Assembly: GCF_009932555.1 (NCBI RefSeq)
Contig: NZ_BLJO01000012.1
Span: 1-64,000 of the forward strand
Direction: 5' to 3'
DNA length: 64,000 nucleotides
Source: Steroidobacter agaridevorans
GTDB lineage: Bacteria > Pseudomonadota > Gammaproteobacteria > Steroidobacterales > Steroidobacteraceae
In this document: piece after piece, positions 26,507 to 35,009 of the stretch
Position numbering within the stretch: the first letter of the stretch is position 1
Layout of the letters: each line of letters opens with the position of its first letter
Notes under the pieces: model-generated
Seen by the model: only the letters and a program-made list of their open reading frames with translations
What the model was told of the DNA's origin: nothing
The model's database searches: none
Translations under genes and position numbers: made by a program

Positions 26507-27919
26507 ATGAAGCTGTATCAGGAGCTGGCCGCCGATCTCACATCGCTCATCCGTCAAGGCACGCTCCAGGCGGGCGAGCGGATTCCCTCGGTGCGCGAGC
26601 TGTGCCGTGAGCGGGGAGTGAGTCCAGCCACGGCGATGCGCGCATACGATGTGCTCGAAGCGAATGGCTTGGTCGAGAGTCGGCATCGTTCGGGCTACTA
26701 CGTCAGCAACCGTTGGCAACAAGGTCCGAGCGAGCCGCGCGCCTCGCGACCGTCATCGCGCTCGACGCAAGTCGATGTCAGCGATCTGGTCTTCAACATT
26801 CTCGAAGCGTCGCGCGACCGCGATGTGGTGCCGCTGGGATCGGCCTTTCCCAGCCCGACGCTGTTTCCTTGGGCAAAGCTCGCGAGACATCTCGGCAGCA
26901 GCGCCCGAAACATGGACCCGTGGAGCACCGTCGAGAGTCTGCCGCCCGGCAGTCCGGAGCTGCGCCGTCAGATTGCACGTCGATATTTGCAGTTCGGCTC
27001 GCGTGTGCCGGCCGATGAGATCGTCGTCACTTCCGGCGCGCTCGAAGCCCTGACGCTCTGCTTGCAAACAGTCACACGCCCCGGCGACACCGTCGCGATC
27101 GAAGCGCCCGCGTTCTACGCTTGCTTGCAAGCCATCGAGACGTGGGGCTTGCGTGCAGTGGAGATCCCGACGCATCCGCGCGAAGGCGTCGATCTCGGCG
27201 CACTCGAGCAGGCCATCGCCAAACACAACGTGCGCGCCTGCTGGTTCATGACCACGTTTCAGAATCCGCTCGGCGCCTCGCTGCCGGAAGAAAAGAAGCG
27301 CGACCTGGTCGAGTTGCTGGCCGAGCATGACATCCCGTTGATCGAAGACGACGTGTACGCCGAGCTGCATTTCGACAAGCACCGGCCGAAGCCGGCGAAG
27401 GCGTTCGATCGCAAGGGGCTGGTGCTCAACTGCGGCTCGTTCTCCAAGTGCCTGGCGCCGGGCTATCGATTGGGCTGGACGGCGGCAGGCCGATTCGCGC
27501 CCGCTGTGCAACGGCGCAAGGTGACGACGTCGCTCGCCACCAGCGTGCCCATTCAGAACGGCATCGCGCAGATGCTTCGGAACGAAGGGTACGACCGTCA
27601 CCTGGATAAGTTGCGTCAGGCGCTGCGATCTCAGCAGGGCGCGGCCCTTGCTTCTCTCAAACAACACTTTCCGGCGGGCTTTCGGGTGGCGACGCCCGAG
27701 GGCGGTTACTTCCTGTGGATCGAATTGCCGGAGAAGGTGGATGCGCTCGAAGTCCATCGCCGCGCCATCGAAGCTCACATCAGCATCGCGCCGGGCCCGA
27801 TGTTTTCGGCGCGGCGGCAGTTCCGCAACTGCCTGCGGTTGAACTATGGCCACCCCTGGACCGCCCAGGTCGAAGACGCCGTGGCCGAGCTTGGGCGCAT
27901 CGTCCGCTCGCTGGCTTGA
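26507..27919 (+). CDS. MocR-type regulator: GntR HTH fused to PLP aminotransferase fold
   Basis: A 470-residue protein. Residues 1-72 are a GntR winged helix (YQELAADLTSLIRQGTLQAG, SVRELCRERGVSPATAMRAYDVLEANGLVESRHRSGYYV). Residues about 100-465 are a class I aminotransferase fold; the PLP Lys lies in NCGSFSKCLAPGYRLGW (near residue 315) and the loop DDVYAELHFDK supplies the cofactor Asp. MocR proteins usually sense vitamin B6 or amino-acid derivatives and control a nearby gene. No obvious target is adjacent, unlike the usual divergent pairing. Confidence 0.94.
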   Translation: MKLYQELAADLTSLIRQGTLQAGERIPSVRELCRERGVSPATAMRAYDVLEANGLVESRHRSGYYVSNRWQQGPSEPRASRPSSRSTQVDVSDLVFNILEASRDRDVVPLGSAFPSPTLFPWAKLARHLGSSARNMDPWSTVESLPPGSPELRRQIARRYLQFGSRVPADEIVVTSGALEALTLCLQTVTRPGDTVAIEAPAFYACLQAIETWGLRAVEIPTHPREGVDLGALEQAIAKHNVRACWFMTTFQNPLGASLPEEKKRDLVELLAEHDIPLIEDDVYAELHFDKHRPKPAKAFDRKGLVLNCGSFSKCLAPGYRLGWTAAGRFAPAVQRRKVTTSLATSVPIQNGIAQMLRNEGYDRHLDKLRQALRSQQGAALASLKQHFPAGFRVATPEGGYFLWIELPEKVDALEVHRRAIEAHISIAPGPMFSARRQFRNCLRLNYGHPWTAQVEDAVAELGRIVRSLA

Positions 27920-27936
27920 AAAAATCTGGCCGGGCG

Positions 27937-27963
27937 TGTCGAAATCGCCAGCCCGGCTCCGAC
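27937..27963 (+). promoter_or_regulatory. Candidate ECF42-type promoter of the DGPF/sigma operon
   Basis: TGTCGA (27937-27942) is followed after 17 bases by CGAC (27960-27963), about 60 bases before the DGPF-protein ATG. ECF42 sigma factors are reported to recognise TGTCGA at -35 and CGA/TC at -10. The match is direct; that the sigma factor encoded here uses it is inference and would make the operon self-activating. Confidence 0.5.
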
Positions 27964-28022
27964 TTGCTCCTGAAAGCCCGCCGCAGGGCGCGCTAGAATC
28001 CCCTCACACAGGAGCTAACCGT

Positions 28023-28409
28023 ATGAAATTCATGCTGATGATGAACACCCCGGCCGGTGGCGAGTACCAGATCATGAGCTGGCCGAAGCAGGACATCGAG
28101 GCGCATCTCGCCTTCATGATGGACTTCCACAAGAAGCTCACCGCATCGGGCGAGCTGGTGGATGGGCAGGGTCTGTCGGCGCCGTCGCAGGCGAAGCTGG
28201 TCCGTGCCGGGAAGGATGGCAAGCCAATCACCGATGGCGTGTTCCCGGAGTCGAAGGAATTCCTCGCCGGTTTCTGGGTCGTCGATGTTCCGAGTGCGGC
28301 CCGCGCCTACGAGATCGCGGCTCAAGCGTCACTGGCGCCGGGGGTTGGCGGCGTTCCGCTTTATCTGCCCATCGAAGTGCGTGAGATCGGCGTCGCGCCG
28401 AAAACCTAG
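28023..28409 (+). CDS. DGPF/YCII-domain protein
   Basis: A 128-residue protein of the YCII-related fold. MKFMLMMNTPAGGE opens it and the characteristic segment DGKPITDGVFPESKEFLAGFWVVDVPSAARAYEIAAQAS follows, with the active-site-like Asp and the DG-F motif of DGPF proteins. It ends EVREI. DGPF genes are the standard partners of ECF42 sigma factors, which is the arrangement here: the sigma GTG start overlaps this gene's TAG. Biochemical function is unknown. GGAG lies at a good distance from the start. Confidence 0.93.
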   Translation: MKFMLMMNTPAGGEYQIMSWPKQDIEAHLAFMMDFHKKLTASGELVDGQGLSAPSQAKLVRAGKDGKPITDGVFPESKEFLAGFWVVDVPSAARAYEIAAQASLAPGVGGVPLYLPIEVREIGVAPKT

Positions 28410-29662
28410 TGACCGCTGGGAAGCTCGACGTAAGCACCGAGCATCTGTTGCGCGAACTGGCGCCGCAGGTGCTCGGAGCGGTGATGCGCCGTTATCGCAA
28501 CCTCAACAGCTGCGAAGACGCCGTACAGGAAGCGCTGATCGCCGCGGCCACGCAATGGCCCGACGAAGGCGTGCCACACAATCCTCGCGGCTGGCTCTTG
28601 CAGGTCGCGCTTCGGCGTATGACCGACACCGTGCGCAGCGAGATCGCACGTCGCAATCGCGAGGCCGTGGCAATGGAAGATTCACCCTTGGTGGTCGCAC
28701 CGGCGCTGTACAGCGAGCCGGAGATCGATCCGGACGATACGCTCGTGTTGCTGTTCATGTGCTGCCATCCGTCGCTGTCGCCGCCTTCGGCCATCGCGCT
28801 GACATTGCGAGCGGTGGGTGGACTCACAACCGGTGAAATCGCGAAGGCGTTTCTCGTGCCCGAAGCGACCATGGCGCAGCGGATCAGTCGCGCCAAGCAG
28901 AGTGTGAAAACATCGGACGTGGCGTTTCAGATGCCGGAGGCGTCGGAGCGGGCAGAGCGGCTGGGCTCGGTGCTGCATGTTTTGTATCTGATCTTCAACG
29001 AGGGCTACACAAGCAGTTCGGGCACTGAACTGCAACGCACGGATTTGTCGAGCGAGGCGATTCGTCTCACGCGATTGTTGGTCAAGCTCGCGCCGGGCGA
29101 TGGCGAGGTTCTCGGTCTGCTTGCGTTGATGCTGCTGACCGATGCTCGTCGCCTTGCGCGGAGTGGGCCGAATGGTGAGCTGATTCCCCTCGATGAGCAG
29201 GATCGCGGCCTATGGGACCGCGAGATGATTGCGGAAGGCGTGGCGCTCGTCACCGCCGCGTTCTCACGCGGTGCTGTGGGCGAGTATCAATTGCAGGCGG
29301 CTATCGCAGCCTTACACGACGAAGCGGCGCGTGTGGAGGACACGGATTGGGCGCAGATCCAGGCGCTGTATGGCGTGCTGATGCGGATGTCGGATAACCC
29401 GATGGCCGCGATGAATCACGCCATTGCGGCCGCGATGGCTCATGGACCGACGCGGGGATTGGAGTTGCTGACGCCGCTGGAAAAGGATGAACGCCTGCGC
29501 GGCAATCATCGCTTGGATGCCGTTCGCGCACATTTGCTGGAGCGGGCCGGCGAGCGAGATCGAGCGGTCGAGTTGTATCAGGCCGCGGCAACGAAGACGA
29601 GCAGCATTCCGGAAAGGAACTATTTGATGCTGAAGGCGGCGAAGCTGCGCGACGACAGGTAG
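28409..29662 (+). CDS. ECF42-type RNA polymerase sigma factor with C-terminal helical extension
   Basis: A 417-residue extracytoplasmic-function sigma factor. It starts with GTG overlapping the preceding TAG, so translation is coupled. Region 2 is about 15-85 (NSCEDAVQEALIAAATQWPD, NPRGWLLQVALRRMTD), region 4 about 115-175 (VGGLTTGEIAKAFLVPEATMAQRISRAKQ). The large C-terminal half (about 185-415; LIFNEGYTSSSG, DLSSEAIRLTRLL) is the TPR-like domain that defines the ECF42 group and replaces an anti-sigma factor in control. The partner is the DGPF gene. Inducing signal unknown. Confidence 0.94.
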   Translation: MTAGKLDVSTEHLLRELAPQVLGAVMRRYRNLNSCEDAVQEALIAAATQWPDEGVPHNPRGWLLQVALRRMTDTVRSEIARRNREAVAMEDSPLVVAPALYSEPEIDPDDTLVLLFMCCHPSLSPPSAIALTLRAVGGLTTGEIAKAFLVPEATMAQRISRAKQSVKTSDVAFQMPEASERAERLGSVLHVLYLIFNEGYTSSSGTELQRTDLSSEAIRLTRLLVKLAPGDGEVLGLLALMLLTDARRLARSGPNGELIPLDEQDRGLWDREMIAEGVALVTAAFSRGAVGEYQLQAAIAALHDEAARVEDTDWAQIQALYGVLMRMSDNPMAAMNHAIAAAMAHGPTRGLELLTPLEKDERLRGNHRLDAVRAHLLERAGERDRAVELYQAAATKTSSIPERNYLMLKAAKLRDDR

Positions 29663-29740
29663 CGCGTCGCGCTGCTTGCCAGGGTTCACGCGTTGGAGGA
29701 TAACGAGGCGCACCCGACGTCTTCGGCGACGGAGTCTCGT

Positions 29741-30700
29741 ATGAACACTCTCGCTCGAGTCCGTTCCTTTCTCTTGCGTGTAACAGTTCTGCTGACATTC
29801 GCCTTGGCCGCCTCCGCGGGGCCGATCTCCGACAGCATTCAGGTAGGCGACCGGGTCACCGGCTCTTTTCGCTATGCCCTGTCGCACGCACCCGGGGACA
29901 CCGATCCTCTGCTGTTCAGCGGAGAGTATCGTTTCACCGATGCCAATAGCTTCATCCAGGTGACTATCGGCGGCCACACTTTCTCGTCGGCTGTTGGCGC
30001 AACTTTCATCCCCTCGAGGCCCGGGCACCTGTCGGTGCTGGTCACGAACCGTGTCGCCGCTTTCGATTTTCTGCAGATCAGAGGCATCGGGGATGAGGCA
30101 AGCTTCGCGCCGTTCCTGAGTTTTTTCTCGCGGCAGGATCCAGCGTTCGTGCCGCTGGGGACGATTCTCATCAATTTCATTCTCGATCCGAACGCTCTCT
30201 TCTCGGACGCGCTGCCGACCGTGATCGATCCTTCCGCGGCGATGCCGTTCGATTCGTTTCCTGCCATCTACGGCCAGGTCGAAGGGTTGAGCACCCAGCC
30301 GCCTGACGAGGCGGAAGCCGCGGCGACGAGGGAGTGGGCCATCTTCTATGAGGTGGAGCCCCGCGATGTGTCGATTGAAAATAACGTCGTCTCTGGCCGT
30401 TTCGTGGGCCGAGTCACGGAGCTCGCAGACCATACCCAACTGCTGCCGCCGAACGAGATGTTCGACGCTCTGCTGGAACAAGTCACAGGAGTCGGACCCG
30501 GGCGGAGCTTGCAGCGGAAGATTCAACACGCGCGTGCTTACTTCGTCGCTTCAGACCTGACCGCCGCCTGCGCCATGCTCAGTGGTTTCTCGGCGGAGGT
30601 GCGTGCGCAATCCGGCAAGTCGATTCCGCGTGCCACTGCAAACAAATTGTCAGCCGAAGCGGCTGCAGTCGGGCTCGCGATCGAGTGTGACGAGTCCTGA
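29741..30700 (+). CDS. Secreted protein of unknown function
   Basis: A 319-residue protein. The ATG at 29741 follows GGAGTCTC and opens a signal peptide (about 1-29, MNTLARVRSFLLRVTVLLTF). The mature N-terminal half is strand-rich (VGDRVTGSFRYAL, FTDANSFIQVTIGGHTF), similar in style to PEP-CTERM precursors, yet no PEP-CTERM tail is present. The end contains a helical part with two Cys (TAACAMLSGF, AIECDES). No family recognised. Confidence 0.6.
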   Translation: MNTLARVRSFLLRVTVLLTFALAASAGPISDSIQVGDRVTGSFRYALSHAPGDTDPLLFSGEYRFTDANSFIQVTIGGHTFSSAVGATFIPSRPGHLSVLVTNRVAAFDFLQIRGIGDEASFAPFLSFFSRQDPAFVPLGTILINFILDPNALFSDALPTVIDPSAAMPFDSFPAIYGQVEGLSTQPPDEAEAAATREWAIFYEVEPRDVSIENNVVSGRFVGRVTELADHTQLLPPNEMFDALLEQVTGVGPGRSLQRKIQHARAYFVASDLTAACAMLSGFSAEVRAQSGKSIPRATANKLSAEAAAVGLAIECDES

Positions 30701-30817
30701 CGCTGCCCAAGTGCAGCGAATCGCCGTGCCGGAGCAGTAAGCGGTCTGGGTCGGTGCGAGCCTCGCACCTACACTGGATTTCGGCGCAAGTCGTAGAACG
30801 ATAACGAGGGAGGGAGT

Positions 30818-31600
30818 ATGTCCGATCTGGCCGCGGCGCAGAGTCCCGCCCTGTCCATCTCGTCATCCCGGGGACACAGCCGCTGGGTGAGGATCTGCCA
30901 CTGGATGGCTGCTGCGAGCTTCCTGGCGCTGGCGCTCAGTGGATTTTTCATTCTGATGGTGCATCCCCGTCTTTATTGGGGCCACGTCGGCAACGACCTG
31001 ACGCCGGCGTTGATGACGCTGCCCATCAGCAACAATCACCGGCCCGACGAGTTGCAGAACAGGATGGTGTTCACGGAGCTGCCCGGCGCCCGCGTCACTG
31101 CGGAGCGAAACTTTCACATTTTCAATCAGAATGGCTGGGCACGCAGCCTGCACTTTCTGGCGGCATGGATCATCGTCGGCACGGGGGCAGGTTATTTTTT
31201 ACTCGGCGTCTTCAGCGGTCATGTGAAACGTAACTTGCTTCCGCGAGGTCGCGAGCTGGCGCCGCGCTCATTGCTGCAGGACCTCCGCAATCATTTTCCT
31301 CTGCGTGTCCGCCCGGCTGGCGTCGGACCGCCGTATGGACGGTTGCAGAAGCTGGCGTACTCGAGTGTCATGTTCGCGGTGCTGCCGTTGATGGTCGCGA
31401 CGGGTCTGACGATGTCGCCGGCGGTGACTGCCGCCTATCCCATTCTCCTGGATGTATTCGGCGGCTATCAGACAGCCCGCACCCTTCATTTCTTTGGATT
31501 CACGATGCTGGTGCTGTTCTTGATCGTTCACGTCGCGATGGTGATCGCGACAGGTTTCAGTCGTCAGCTGCGCGGCATGACTTGGGGGAATGAGCGATGA
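30818..31600 (+). CDS. Membrane cytochrome b (b561/thiosulfate-reductase-type) subunit
   Basis: A 260-residue integral membrane protein with about five helices. His residues in WVRICHWMAAASFL, RSLHFLAAWI, ARTLHFFGFTML and LFLIVHVAMVIAT are placed as heme b ligands in the cytochrome b561/NiFe-hydrogenase type fold. It overlaps by ATGA the gene of a molybdopterin oxidoreductase, so it probably passes electrons between the quinone pool and that enzyme. The start follows a strong GGGAGGGAG site. Confidence 0.88.
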   Translation: MSDLAAAQSPALSISSSRGHSRWVRICHWMAAASFLALALSGFFILMVHPRLYWGHVGNDLTPALMTLPISNNHRPDELQNRMVFTELPGARVTAERNFHIFNQNGWARSLHFLAAWIIVGTGAGYFLLGVFSGHVKRNLLPRGRELAPRSLLQDLRNHFPLRVRPAGVGPPYGRLQKLAYSSVMFAVLPLMVATGLTMSPAVTAAYPILLDVFGGYQTARTLHFFGFTMLVLFLIVHVAMVIATGFSRQLRGMTWGNER

Positions 31601-32346
31601 AGCAGCCAAACCGGATGTTACGTCGGGCCTTTATCAAGGGCATGGCTTCCTCGGCCGGCGTGATGCTGGCCGGCTGTTCCCAAACCGATCCGCCGACCTA
31701 CGGTCACGTGCTCCGCATGGGCGATTTGTTGACGTACAAGGCCCATCGGCTGTTGCTCCCTGCTCAGGCGCTCGCGCGCGAATACGATTACGCCGATATC
31801 TCCTCGGTGCCCGCGATTGGCACGACCAATCCCTCCGGGCACAAGGAGCATGGGGCGACATATGAACGTCTGCTCGCCAATCGCTTTACAGATTGGCGAT
31901 TGCCCGTCGAAGGCAGCGTGACCCGGCCGCGCGCTTTCTCGCTCGATGAATTGAAACGCCTGCCGTCTCGAACGCAGATCACGAGACACACATGCGAAGA
32001 GGGCTGGTCGGCGATCGCGCAGTGGACCGGTGTGCCCTTGCGCAGCGTGCTGGAGTCCGCGGGAATTCGCTCGACAGCTCGGTTCGTGCAGTTCTACGCC
32101 TACGATGGCTGGGTCGACGGCATCGACATGCTCGATGCCTTGCACCCGCAGACCATCCTGGCCTACGGCATGAACGGTCGCGAATTGCCAATCAGTCACG
32201 GCGCGCCATTGCGAGCAAGAGTCGAGACTCAGCTCGGTTACAAGAGCACGAAATTTCTCAGGCGCATCGTGGTGACCGATAACTTCGACGACCATGGCGC
32301 TCGAGGCTTCATCCAGAACGGTTGGTCCTGGTACGCGGGCATCTGA
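31597..32346 (+). CDS. Exported molybdopterin oxidoreductase (sulfite oxidase/MsrP-like)
   Basis: A 249-residue protein. The N-terminus has twin arginines (LRRAFIKGMASSAG) and also a lipobox LAGC (Cys27), so it is probably a Tat-exported lipoprotein. The core SRTQITRHTCEEGWSAIAQWTGVPL contains the molybdenum-ligating Cys (133) of the sulfite oxidase family, and AYGMNGRELPISHGAPLRARVETQLGYKSTKFLRRI is the conserved end of the cofactor domain. Coupled to a cytochrome b instead of MsrQ. Substrate unknown: methionine sulfoxide, sulfite or another oxidised compound. Confidence 0.9.
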   Translation: MKQPNRMLRRAFIKGMASSAGVMLAGCSQTDPPTYGHVLRMGDLLTYKAHRLLLPAQALAREYDYADISSVPAIGTTNPSGHKEHGATYERLLANRFTDWRLPVEGSVTRPRAFSLDELKRLPSRTQITRHTCEEGWSAIAQWTGVPLRSVLESAGIRSTARFVQFYAYDGWVDGIDMLDALHPQTILAYGMNGRELPISHGAPLRARVETQLGYKSTKFLRRIVVTDNFDDHGARGFIQNGWSWYAGI

Positions 32347-32359
32347 GCCTGCGGACCCT

Positions 32360-32788
32360 TTACCGCAATCGCATCAATCCGCCATGGACAGGCTTGAACC
32401 CGCACTCGTCGATGTAGAACTGCGCCAGACCTTGTTCGAAATCCACGTGCAGGAAGTCGCAACCCGCGCGAGCGGCTTCGTCGCGTGCCGCGTGCACCAG
32501 GCGGACACCGATACGCTGACGCCGAGAGCTCGCCGCGACCATCACGTCCTGAATCCAGGCATGCACCAATCCGTCCCATAGCACATTGGCGAAGCCGACG
32601 AGCTCCCGACCGCGGCGCGCCGTTATCCAGCCGAGACTGTGTTTCTCCGTAAGCTCGCACCAGTTCCATTCGGTTTCATCGAAAACCCTGGTTTCAAACG
32701 CTTCGGCATGAAGTGCGTTGACCTCCGCATTCGTGAATGTTCCGCGCCACTCGAATATCACTGGCTCGTCGCCTGCCGTCATTTGCAA
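32360..32788 (-). CDS. GNAT-family N-acetyltransferase
   Basis: A 142-residue protein with the acetyl-CoA motif VMVAASSRRQRIGVRLVHAARDEAARAG (R-x-x-x-I-G variant) and a C-terminal GLAQFYIDECGFKPVHGGLMRL. The N-terminus FEWRGTFTNAEVNALHAEAF is typical of single-domain acetyltransferases. It ends 14 bases from the convergent oxidoreductase gene. Acceptor unknown. Confidence 0.9.
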   Translation of the reverse strand: MQMTAGDEPVIFEWRGTFTNAEVNALHAEAFETRVFDETEWNWCELTEKHSLGWITARRGRELVGFANVLWDGLVHAWIQDVMVAASSRRQRIGVRLVHAARDEAARAGCDFLHVDFEQGLAQFYIDECGFKPVHGGLMRLR

Positions 32789-33055
32789 CTCCGTCGGTCC
32801 CCTGAAGCAAGGATGTTACATTGCCATCGGCTGAAAGCATCTTGACGCGATGGCCTTGAACGGCTGGAATCGAGTCGGGCATTCACGATCGGCGGCGTGC
32901 TCAGGAATGATTACCCAGGGTTCGGGTTCAGGTTGTATCGGCCAACATATATGCGCTACCTCGATAGCGGCCCACCCTCCGAGTCAGTTCTAGTAGGGCC
33001 GTCGAGCTGTCGATAAAATTCCGAGTCGAGGTTCTTTACATATCCCACGCGCAGT

Positions 33056-33077
33056 GTTGCGGGAGTCTGTCCGCAAC
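33056..33077. promoter_or_regulatory. Inverted repeat GTTGCGG-N8-CCGCAAC, possible enhancer site
   Basis: Perfect 7-bp arms separated by eight bases, about 40 bases upstream of the -24 element of the candidate sigma-54 promoter. Sigma-54 activators bind dyads in this region. The identity of the activator is unknown. Confidence 0.4.
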
Positions 33078-33116
33078 GGTTCTGAAGGGGCTGAACTTCG
33101 GCGCGTACTTATCCGG

Positions 33117-33132
33117 TGGCTCCGATTTTGCA
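33117..33132 (+). promoter_or_regulatory. Candidate sigma-54 promoter of the PEP-CTERM gene
   Basis: TGGCTC, seven-base remainder, then TTGCA: the GG and GC dinucleotides (33118-33119 and 33130-33131) are exactly ten bases apart, as needed for -24/-12 promoters. One base differs in the -24 element. The start codon lies 33 bases downstream. PEP-CTERM genes in other Proteobacteria are known to be RpoN/PrsR-dependent. Confidence 0.5.
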
Positions 33133-33164
33133 TTGCCAACACAGGGTCTCAGAGGAGGATAGGA

Positions 33165-33812
33165 ATGCACAGGAAGAACCGCGTGACCGTGATCGGGATG
33201 CTGCTAGCCGCGCTGGCGTTCATCCCCGCTGCCAACGCAACGTTGATCACCTCCGGGCAAATCGAGGTTCTCACGCCGCACACCGGTCGATTCAACTTCG
33301 ACTTCATGATCGGCGACCTCTCGGTTCGCGGCTTCACGGACGAAGGCTCGAAGCTGTTGCTCCCCGGTTACGAAGGCGACACTTTCAACGGCGACCATAA
33401 CCGTGGCATCCAGGACATGTTCTACGGCTATGTCGAAGATCAGTTCGTGCTGTGGAGAGAAGGCAGCAATCCCATCGTCACGACCTTGTTCACCACAGCT
33501 CCGGGCGCGGTGCTGACGGCAGGCCAGACGTTGTATCAGTCGACGTTCGAGTTTCAGGGCGGGTTGTGCGGTATCTACTCCGGCACGTTCGGCACGCCTT
33601 GCGATATCGTCTTCCCCAGTCTCACCGGTCAGGGAATCGCCGAATTCCTGTTCGACGAGTCGATTCTCGACGACGGCCGGCATTACTTCACGCCCGTCAA
33701 GGCGACCTACACCTTCATGCCTGTTCCTGAGCCCGCCGCGCTGGCTCTCTTCTGCGTGGGATTGGTGGGCATCGCCGTTACGAGACGCCGACAACTCTTT
33801 CGACGCGCGTAG
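33165..33812 (+). CDS. PEP-CTERM sorting-domain protein
   Basis: A 215-residue surface protein precursor. ATG 33165 follows GAGGATAGGA. It has a signal peptide (about 1-26) and the C-terminal sorting signal VPEPAALALFCVGLVGIAVTRRR (PEP at about 188-190, then a hydrophobic helix and arginines), recognised by exosortase for cleavage and export to the surface or extracellular matrix. The mature part is strand-rich with one Cys pair (GGLCGIYSGTFGTPCD). No exosortase gene is in this window, so processing must be encoded elsewhere. Confidence 0.92.
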   Translation: MHRKNRVTVIGMLLAALAFIPAANATLITSGQIEVLTPHTGRFNFDFMIGDLSVRGFTDEGSKLLLPGYEGDTFNGDHNRGIQDMFYGYVEDQFVLWREGSNPIVTTLFTTAPGAVLTAGQTLYQSTFEFQGGLCGIYSGTFGTPCDIVFPSLTGQGIAEFLFDESILDDGRHYFTPVKATYTFMPVPEPAALALFCVGLVGIAVTRRRQLFRRA

Positions 33813-33861
33813 CGCTTCGGCACGCATGCAACCCGCGGAGCGCGCCGCGGGTTGTTGAGGC

Positions 33862-34560
33862 ATGCGTCTGCTGATTTCGTTGGCGGTGCTTGCACTGATC
33901 GTCGCCGGCGCGCTGTACGGAGTACGCAGCGGTGCGATCGATGTGCCGCCGGACTGGAATCCGTGGGCGCAGCTCGATGTGAATGCCGAGCCTGACTTTC
34001 TTACCCGACACAAACTCAATCGGCTGTCGAAGAGCTCGGAACAATGTCAGCAGGTGCTGGCGACGACGGGTATCGAATACGAACGCCTGGATAATCGCGT
34101 CACCGGCCCGGCGTGTGGATTCTTCAATGCGGTGCGCGTCGACCGAACCTCGAGCCGGGTAAGCAAGCCGTTTTCTTTGAGCTGCCGAGCGGCGGTGTCA
34201 CTGGCATTGTGGGAGCGTCATGTGCTCGTGCCAGCGGCGCAAAAGCACTTCGGTCAGAACGTGGCGACGCTGGAGCACTTCGGCAGCTATTCCTGTCGCA
34301 ACGTGTACGGGCGTGCGAATGCCACGCGAAGCCAGCACGCGACGGCGGAAGCGTTGGACGTCGCTGGGTTCGTGCTCGAAGACGGGCGGCGGATTCGAGT
34401 CTTGAAGGATTGGGAGGAGGGTGGAGAGAAGGGCGCGTTTCTGCGAGAGGTGCGCACCGGAGCGTGCCGCTTCTTCGACGGCGTGTTGAGCCCGGACTAC
34501 AACGCCGCCCACCGCGATCATTTCCATTTCGATCGCGGTCCGTATCGAGCCTGTCGTTAG
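33862..34560 (+). CDS. Extensin-like C-terminal domain protein (peptidase M15-like fold)
   Basis: A 232-residue protein anchored by one N-terminal helix (about 2-22). The domain has the extensin-like pattern: PACGFFNAVRVDR, SCRAAVSLALWERHVLVPAA, HFGSYSCRNVYGR, SQHATAEALDVAGF and HRDHFHFDRGPYRACR. The SxHxxAxAxD and HxDHFH motifs are those of zinc D,D-peptidase-like folds, so a cell-wall role is plausible, though catalysis by this family is unproven. Four conserved Cys suggest a periplasmic location. Its end overlaps the convergent VOC gene by four bases. Confidence 0.88.
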   Translation: MRLLISLAVLALIVAGALYGVRSGAIDVPPDWNPWAQLDVNAEPDFLTRHKLNRLSKSSEQCQQVLATTGIEYERLDNRVTGPACGFFNAVRVDRTSSRVSKPFSLSCRAAVSLALWERHVLVPAAQKHFGQNVATLEHFGSYSCRNVYGRANATRSQHATAEALDVAGFVLEDGRRIRVLKDWEEGGEKGAFLREVRTGACRFFDGVLSPDYNAAHRDHFHFDRGPYRACR

Positions 34561-34976
34561 GCCGAGGTCATGTAGGGATCCCAGAAGCCCGGCGCCGGCT
34601 CGATCTGTTGGACCACATCGACCCAGGCGCCGGACGGATCGACCAGGCCGAAACGACGCTGGCCCCAAGGCTCATCGCGCAGTTCGTACGCAATCCGCGC
34701 GCCCGACTGCCGCACCTTCTGAAACTCCACGGCCGCGTCACTCACCTGCAACGTGAAAAACATTCCCTGGCCATTGAATCTCTCGGGGCCGGGCGGAGAG
34801 GACGGATGGTCCGGGGACATGAAAGCGACGGCCAGCGCCGGATTCGCCTTCGAGGCCAGGTAGATGAACCACGACGACTCGAACACGACGTCGAATCCAA
34901 AGTGGCGCACGTAGAAATCGCGGCAGGCGCCGATGGCCTCGGTGACGATGACCGGATAGGCGGATTCCAATTGCAT
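34557..34976 (-). CDS. VOC-family (glyoxalase-like) protein
   Basis: A 139-residue protein starting at ATG 34976 behind GAGGT; a TTG six codons upstream is less likely. The fold is seen in YPVIVTEAIGACRDFYVRHFGFDVVFESSWFIYL and ending FGLVDPSGAWVDVVQQIEP. The usual metal residues are largely absent (Val and Asp where His/Glu are expected), like antibiotic-binding members of the superfamily. It follows an AraC gene on the same strand by 33 bases and is probably its target or partner. Confidence 0.87.
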   Translation of the reverse strand: MQLESAYPVIVTEAIGACRDFYVRHFGFDVVFESSWFIYLASKANPALAVAFMSPDHPSSPPGPERFNGQGMFFTLQVSDAAVEFQKVRQSGARIAYELRDEPWGQRRFGLVDPSGAWVDVVQQIEPAPGFWDPYMTSA

Positions 34977-35009
34977 GAGGACCTCGCGGAGCAAAGCGCG
35001 AGCATGCGC

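Larger units (their letters stand above)
32789..33164. other. Gene-free stretch with PEP-CTERM promoter region
   Basis: 376 bases with no plausible coding sequence on either strand. The left part is unremarkable. The right part carries a 22-base dyad (33056-33077) and a sigma-54-like -24/-12 pair (33117-33132), then a strong ribosome site for the PEP-CTERM gene. Nothing else recognisable is present. Confidence 0.6.

Noticed and set aside
29741-30700. Second PEP-CTERM protein
   Set aside because: The mature part looks similar in style, but the C-terminus lacks the PEP motif, hydrophobic helix and basic end.
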